Positions 14,409 through 18,564 of a stretch of DNA of 18,564 nucleotides are shown here, piece by piece. Positions within the stretch are counted from its first letter, which is position 1. Every line of letters starts with the position of its first letter. The notes under the pieces were generated by a model. That model had not been told where the DNA came from, made no database searches, and saw only the letters and a program-made list of their open reading frames with translations. This DNA comes from DATKYV01 sp035528275 (GTDB taxonomy: Bacteria > Acidobacteriota > Terriglobia > UBA7540). A program made the translations under genes and the position numbers. The stretch is taken from positions 1-18,564 of the forward strand of contig DATKYV010000070.1 in the NCBI GenBank assembly GCA_035528275.1. The letters are read 5' to 3'.

Positions 14409-14438
14409 ACTGTAGACCAACCGACGTACTGGTTTCAA
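14409..14438 (-). promoter_or_regulatory. possible promoter of the minor pilin operon
   Basis: On the minus strand TTGAAA (14438-14433, 5 of 6 consensus), an 18-nt spacer and TACAGT (14414-14409, 4 of 6) would start transcription near 14402, about 130 nt before the fimT ATG. Confidence 0.35.
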
Positions 14439-14595
14439 GCTAAGCTGGAAACCCCAATGTCCAAGGGCAAGCATCCCCCTCATCAATAGAGCAATTGAGT
14501 ATCCAGCCCGGCCGCATATCGTGGCAGATTCAACCTATTGATAATAAACAAAATATCTTCCAACAGCGGCTGGACTAGCCTGCACCTTTGCCCCT

Positions 14596-14616
14596 GGATG
14601 ACAATTATTGTCATCC
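14596..14616. promoter_or_regulatory. perfect 21-bp palindrome, possible operator
   Basis: GGATGACAAT (14596-14605), a single T, and ATTGTCATCC (14607-14616) are exact complements. It lies 26 bp past the stop codon of the M20 peptidase and about 330 bp upstream of fimT. The stem is A/T-rich at its centre and no T tract follows on either strand, so a dimeric regulator site is more likely than a terminator. Its outer TGTCATCC also occurs at 6789-6796 inside the other intergenic repeat, so it may instead be the junction of two repeat ends. Confidence 0.5.
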
Positions 14617-14642
14617 CCCGCAAACCAGCTTTCGTCCACCCT

Positions 14643-15797
14643 CTAGCTTGAGCCACAAAACGTGCGTGTACACTCCAGGAGGACCTGGGCACACAGGCGG
14701 ACTTCTGGCAGCGAAACATACTCGCTCATGGAATGCAGCCCGGCCCCGCCGGGCCCGAAGAGGACACTCTCAATACCCGCTTCGCTCAGCAGCGCGGCGT
14801 CAGTCCAGAAACTCTGGGCGCCGAGTCTTGCTTGCTGACCCGTCACCTTCTCAAAAGATGCGGCAAGCACTCGGGCAACTCGGCATTCCCGAGGGATTTC
14901 GAGGGGCGCAGCCCAGTATTCCAGTTTATGAGAAGCCCGGAAACTCTCGTCCTGCGCCGACAATCGCGACAGGATTTCCGCAAGCTCGCTTTCGAAGCTG
15001 CGGCCATCTTCCCCCGGCAGGAGGCGGCGTTCCAAATCGAGCCGGCAACGCTGGGGGTAGCTCGACAATTCCTGACCGCCCGAGATCAGGGATGCGTGCA
15101 CTGAACCGTGTCCGAGCAGAGGATGTGGCGCGCGAGCGTTCAACTGCTGCTGAGTTCCCTCGATCTCTTTCAGAACCCGACCCATGAAGGCGATAGAATC
15201 CAAGCCTTCCTCAGGACGGCTCCCGTGCGCGGCTCTGCCCACGGTCTCAATGCTCGCCCAGGCAAAACCCTTGTGGGCGATTGCCACCTCCAGACCTGTG
15301 GGCTCCATAACGATGGCGGAATCGGCCTTCACGCCTTCCTTCAGGAGCGCGCGCGTCCCCACGCTGCGGAACTCTTCGTCGGCCACCGCGGCGATGGTCA
15401 AATCACCGGACAGTGAACGCTCCTTGGCGAGCGCTGCGCCGGCCGCCAGCGCCGCCGCGAGCCCTCCCTTCATATCCTGCGCCCCGCGCCCGAACAATCG
15501 GTCCCCTTCGATGCGAGCCGCAAGCGGGTCTTCCATTCCCGCGACCCCGACCGTATCGAGGTGGCCGTTGAGCATCAGCGAGGGGCCTTTCCCTTTGCCA
15601 TGGAGAATCCCGAGGGCATTAAACCTGCCGGGCGCCGCCTCTTGCAGCCGGACTTCAAAACCGACGTCGCGAAGAAAATCCGCCACGTAGCGCGCGATCG
15701 CGGCCTCGCCCCGCCCGCCCGGAACCAAGTCCGGATTAACAGACTCGATGCCAACCAGGTCAACCAGCAGTCGGGTGAGCAGCTCGTTGTCAATCAT
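14643..15797 (-). CDS. M20 family metallopeptidase (ArgE/DapE type)
   Basis: This is a 384-residue dizinc hydrolase with family length and full active site: H79 and D81 (NGHLDTVG), D108 (GRGAQDMKGG), catalytic base E141 and ligand E142 (ADEEF), E165 (MEPTG), and H355 (GAGLHSMSEYV). H191 (AAHGSRPEEG) lies in the dimerisation domain (about 178-295). Members remove acyl groups from amino acids or cut small peptides (acetylornithine, succinyl-diaminopimelate, carboxypeptidase G2-like); the substrate cannot be told from the sequence, and no arginine or lysine genes are nearby. No signal peptide, so cytoplasmic. ATG 15797 has only a weak ribosome binding site, but the sequence from it (ELLTRLLVDLVGIESVNP) is a typical M20 start. 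It follows the phosphatase gene by 82 bp and may be co-transcribed. Confidence 0.92.
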   Translation of the reverse strand: MIDNELLTRLLVDLVGIESVNPDLVPGGRGEAAIARYVADFLRDVGFEVRLQEAAPGRFNALGILHGKGKGPSLMLNGHLDTVGVAGMEDPLAARIEGDRLFGRGAQDMKGGLAAALAAGAALAKERSLSGDLTIAAVADEEFRSVGTRALLKEGVKADSAIVMEPTGLEVAIAHKGFAWASIETVGRAAHGSRPEEGLDSIAFMGRVLKEIEGTQQQLNARAPHPLLGHGSVHASLISGGQELSSYPQRCRLDLERRLLPGEDGRSFESELAEILSRLSAQDESFRASHKLEYWAAPLEIPRECRVARVLAASFEKVTGQQARLGAQSFWTDAALLSEAGIESVLFGPGGAGLHSMSEYVSLPEVRLCAQVLLECTRTFCGSS

Positions 15798-15879
15798 GGA
15801 GTTTTCCGGACGGAGCGCCGAAACGTATCACGAGCGTCGCTCCCCGCGCTCTCCCTCTCGGAAATCGAACCGTATCCGG

Positions 15880-18564
15880 TCAGGCAGGGTTGACCTTGAG
15901 CAGAACGAGTGTCTGGTCGTCTTCGATGGGAGCGCCGGCCATGAAATCGCTCACGTCACCCAGGATGCGGTCGGCGATGCGCCCAACATCCGAGTCTCGA
16001 AAACGATTGAGAACGGCGATGAGGCGCTGGCTACCATAGATATCGCCGCGAGTGTTTCGTGCCTCAGTGATCCCGTCAGAATAGAGAACCAGGATCGCCC
16101 CCGGCTCCAGCGATTCATGGCGCGACTCGGGAGTGGCTTCGGCGAAAAGTCCCAGGGGCAGGCCCGTCGATTCCAGGAAGCGCGGGCCCTCGGAGGTGAG
16201 CAGAATCGGAGGACTGTGCCCGGCGTTGACAAACTGCAATCCCCGCCTTGCGTCGTCGTAGATGCCGTAGAACAAAGTACAGTGCTTGGCTCCAAAAGAC
16301 GAATTAAAGATCTGGCGGTTGATCCGCCGCATCAGGTCTTCAAGATTCTCCGCCGTGGGCGCCTGGGAACGCATCAGCCCCTGGAGGTTCGCCATCAGCA
16401 GAGATGCGGCCATGCCCCTTCCCGATACGTCGGCGATGGCCAGTCCCACCCTCTTTTCGGGCAGCCGGAGGAAATCGTAATAATCGCCACTCACGGAGCG
16501 AGCCGGCACGCACCGTCCGGCGATTCGCCCGCTGCTCAGGCCGGGCACGACGCTGGGAAACAGCATCGTCTGCATTTCCGAAGCGTCCGCCAGCTCTTTT
16601 CGATGCTCGCGATTTCGCGCCACCTCTTCAAACAACTCGATGTTCTCGATCGCAATCGCCGCCTGATCGGCCACCGTCGTCAACAAATCGAGTTCCTCGG
16701 CGTTGTAGAACTCGTCTGTGGCTTTGGGGCCGAGAACCATCAAGCCCAAAAGGGTCTGCCGTCGTTTCAAACCCAGCACGACCGCCGCTCTCAGTTTGCC
16801 CAATCGATCCGCCACACTTCGGAAGATGGGAATCAGTTTGGGATTAAAGGGTGAGACCTCCACCTCAAAAATGCGCTGCTCTTCCATCAAGTATCGGCAC
16901 AGGGGCTCTTCAGGGACGAATTCCACATCCCCCACGGCCAAGCCATAGCTTCCCTTACCCGCCTGGGCTCGCAACTTCTTGGACTGCCGGTCTAAAACGA
17001 AAAGGAAAAAGCGCGTCGTGCTCATCTCGATCTGAATTCGCTCCCCCAGAGAGGCGGCCAGGGATTTCCGATCGAGGATGTGCGGCAGTCCCCGGGCGAG
17101 ATCTTCCAGCCGCTCCCGGAAGGTGTAGCCGGCTCGGTCGAGGGTGCGATCGACGAGTCTCTGATAGGGGCTCCAGGAAGGGGCCAGAACCACTCCGGTT
17201 AGAACCGCGGCGACGATTAAGACGGTCAGCGAAGGTTCCCTCAACGATCCGCCCGTGGCCCAGCTCAATCCCACCGCGAAAAACAGGAAAACAACGACGG
17301 CCGGGCCCGCCAAGGCGCAAAACCGGATGATCTGTCGCACCAACAAGCGGATGTCGTACGGCTTGGCCGCGGTCAAAGCATGCCCGAGAGCCAAAGGCGA
17401 AAGCAGGCCCACCACGGTCAGCACCGCCCGGTTGAAAAATGGGCGGAAGCTGCCTGCACTCGGCAAGGGGAGACGGACCGCCACGCCGTTCACCAGTAGC
17501 AGGAGAAGCCCGCCGATGAGGGCCAAGGCAACCGCGAGGCCGGCCCAACGGACTTGTTCGCGCGCCCGGCGGCTGGTGGGCTGGCGGAAATTCTGAACCA
17601 GACTCACGATAACTGTTGCCAGGACCACCGGCCCCACAATCCAGAGCAGGGGAAGGCCCTTCAAGCCAGTTGCCGGGTCGGCATGCTGCGTCACCAACAG
17701 GCCGATCAACGGAACGCTCGCGGCGACGTAGAGCGGCGCCCACAGCATTTTCCTCGCGGCCAGAAAACGGTTGTTCTCGGGAAAGACGATGGCAAAGTGA
17801 ACGAGCGCCGGCGGCATCAGGGCGCACAGATAAACCAAGGCCGGGCCAATCTCATCGGTCAAGAATCGCGTCAGGGATTGTGGCTTCCACCAGCCCAATC
17901 CGGCGATCTCCCAGGGTGGAACTCGGAATGGATAAGGGGGCTGCAGAAACCAGGCGGATTCCAGAGCTGCCCGGCCTATCAATAACACCGTCCCGAGAAG
18001 CGCGAGGATGAAGAACGCGCCGGCGGGTGGGCTTTGGGGCCGCTTCAGGAACACTACGAAGGCCAGGAGAACATAGAAGGCAGCAAACCACAGCGCCAAG
18101 CGATGGGAACCGGCGTTTTGCGAAACGTCTTCATGGGCTGTGGGAAACGCATACTCGGATAGCGCGCGACTATTGGGATCGTACAGACCGTACCGAACCC
18201 GCGTGAAATTGTCTTGGCGAGCCAATATTGAACCGCTCAGAGTCTGTTCCCAGGGCCAGACCTCCAGTCGCCCAAGGGACTGGGTTGCCCGGGATGTCAG
18301 ATCCACCTGCTCCCAGCCCCAAGAAGGCTTCAGCCACCTGCTGCGCGCCATGCTGGAATCGTCTTGCAGGGCGTCCGGCAAGAGGCGGTAGAAGTAGCTG
18401 CGCGCATCGAGTGTCAAGAACCCGTTGGGCTTGACGCCCCTGACCACGACCTCGTCGGAATCGGTCGAGAAGTCGTGGGCGTGAATTTGTGTGGGATCCT
18501 CACCGCGCCAATAGAATAGTCGGCGACCATCCGCGGACCACGGCGACCAGAGAGCGCTGGCGCC
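15880..18564 (-). CDS. multi-TM GAF-SpoIIE (PP2C-type) protein phosphatase, partial at 5' end
   Basis: The frame is open through the window edge, so the start lies beyond 18564; 894 residues are visible (a GTG at 18447 is not needed as start). Numbering from the first visible codon: an exported N-terminal part (1-155) that begins with SALWSPWSADGRRLFYW, similar to the strand pattern of TolB/WD40-like propellers; about nine TM helices (156-462), in a layout seen in sensor kinases with PFDI/PYDIRLL segments; a GAF domain (about 484-650); then a SpoIIE phosphatase domain (about 665-894) with metal residues D694 (SGDYYDF), D712 (DVSGRG), D830 (YSDGITE) and D882/D883 (DDQT), all present. Proteins of this kind (RsbU-like) dephosphorylate anti-sigma antagonists at Ser/Thr. 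No antagonist or anti-sigma gene is in the window. The stop is 82 bp before the peptidase gene. Confidence 0.9.
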   Translation of the reverse strand, partial: GASALWSPWSADGRRLFYWRGEDPTQIHAHDFSTDSDEVVVRGVKPNGFLTLDARSYFYRLLPDALQDDSSMARSRWLKPSWGWEQVDLTSRATQSLGRLEVWPWEQTLSGSILARQDNFTRVRYGLYDPNSRALSEYAFPTAHEDVSQNAGSHRLALWFAAFYVLLAFVVFLKRPQSPPAGAFFILALLGTVLLIGRAALESAWFLQPPYPFRVPPWEIAGLGWWKPQSLTRFLTDEIGPALVYLCALMPPALVHFAIVFPENNRFLAARKMLWAPLYVAASVPLIGLLVTQHADPATGLKGLPLLWIVGPVVLATVIVSLVQNFRQPTSRRAREQVRWAGLAVALALIGGLLLLLVNGVAVRLPLPSAGSFRPFFNRAVLTVVGLLSPLALGHALTAAKPYDIRLLVRQIIRFCALAGPAVVVFLFFAVGLSWATGGSLREPSLTVLIVAAVLTGVVLAPSWSPYQRLVDRTLDRAGYTFRERLEDLARGLPHILDRKSLAASLGERIQIEMSTTRFFLFVLDRQSKKLRAQAGKGSYGLAVGDVEFVPEEPLCRYLMEEQRIFEVEVSPFNPKLIPIFRSVADRLGKLRAAVVLGLKRRQTLLGLMVLGPKATDEFYNAEELDLLTTVADQAAIAIENIELFEEVARNREHRKELADASEMQTMLFPSVVPGLSSGRIAGRCVPARSVSGDYYDFLRLPEKRVGLAIADVSGRGMAASLLMANLQGLMRSQAPTAENLEDLMRRINRQIFNSSFGAKHCTLFYGIYDDARRGLQFVNAGHSPPILLTSEGPRFLESTGLPLGLFAEATPESRHESLEPGAILVLYSDGITEARNTRGDIYGSQRLIAVLNRFRDSDVGRIADRILGDVSDFMAGAPIEDDQTLVLLKVNPA

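Larger units (their letters stand above)
14271..14642. other. intergenic region upstream of the minor pilin operon
   Basis: No gene is supported in these 372 bp; small open frames here lack protein character. The half near the peptidase is A/T-rich (14520-14560) and holds a perfect 21-bp palindrome at 14596-14616. A possible promoter for the pilin operon lies at 14409-14438. No sigma54-type GG-N10-GC element was found. Confidence 0.6.

Noticed and set aside
6551..14424. GACCAACCGAC shared upstream of the protease operon and upstream of the pilin operon
   Set aside because: An 11-base match between two points is expected many times by chance in a window of this size, and there is no symmetry or consistent spacing to the starts.
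14271..14486. N-terminal extension of the FimT frame
   Set aside because: It would place the prepilin signal 72 residues inside the protein; ATG 14270 has a GGAGG site and a proper short leader.
14596..14616. Palindrome as a rho-independent terminator of the peptidase gene
   Set aside because: The stem centre is A/T-rich and no T tract follows on the minus strand.
14271..14642. Sigma54 promoter upstream of the pilin genes
   Set aside because: No GG-N10-GC element with a flanking TTGC-like context was found on the minus strand.

Overview
This is a high-GC bacterial chromosome segment. It is probably from an Acidobacteriota member or a close relative. That is an inference from the gene families (Hanks kinase with TPR and WD40 tail, SpoIIE phosphatase with a multi-helix sensor, cysteine-paired minor pilins, secreted methyltransferase-like protein) and from intergenic palindromic repeats of a kind I recall from acidobacterial genomes. 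No rRNA, tRNA or CRISPR array is seen.

Layout. (1) 116-1191 is a complete IS630-family insertion sequence on the minus strand. Its transposase is split into two frames joined by a canonical A6G slippery site. It sits 16 bp upstream of the start codon of (2) a plus-strand membrane Ser/Thr kinase (1210-3222), the only plus-strand host gene. (3) A minus-strand operon follows: HtrA protease (4930-6429), membrane-anchored alpha/beta hydrolase (3957-4874) and SixA-like histidine phosphatase (3394-3945), ending in a probable terminator that faces the kinase. (4) A 476-bp intergenic region (6430-6905) holds nested inverted repeats. (5) 6906-8867 is a membrane class III nucleotide cyclase fused to TPR and a degenerate HD-GYP domain, with its own good sigma70-like promoter. 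(6) 9028-9669 is a methyltransferase-fold protein with a signal peptide. (7) 9812-14270 is a four-gene minor pilin operon (FimT/GspH, PilV, PilW, PilX-like). (8) 14271-14642 is intergenic and carries a perfect 21-bp palindrome. (9) 14643-15797 is an M20 ArgE/DapE-type peptidase. (10) 15880 to the window end is a multi-TM GAF-SpoIIE phosphatase, cut by the window edge.

How the genes fit together: the region is rich in envelope and signalling functions. There is a membrane kinase and a membrane PP2C-type phosphatase, a nucleotide cyclase next to a type IV pilus minor pilin operon, and an envelope quality-control operon. A functional link between cyclase and pili is possible from adjacency but is not shown by sequence. 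I see no clearly new multi-gene system. The most notable points are the IS insertion that splits the kinase leader, the cyclase with a ruined HD-GYP domain, the even cysteine counts of all four minor pilins, the four-blade WD40 tail, and the palindromes in the two long intergenic regions.
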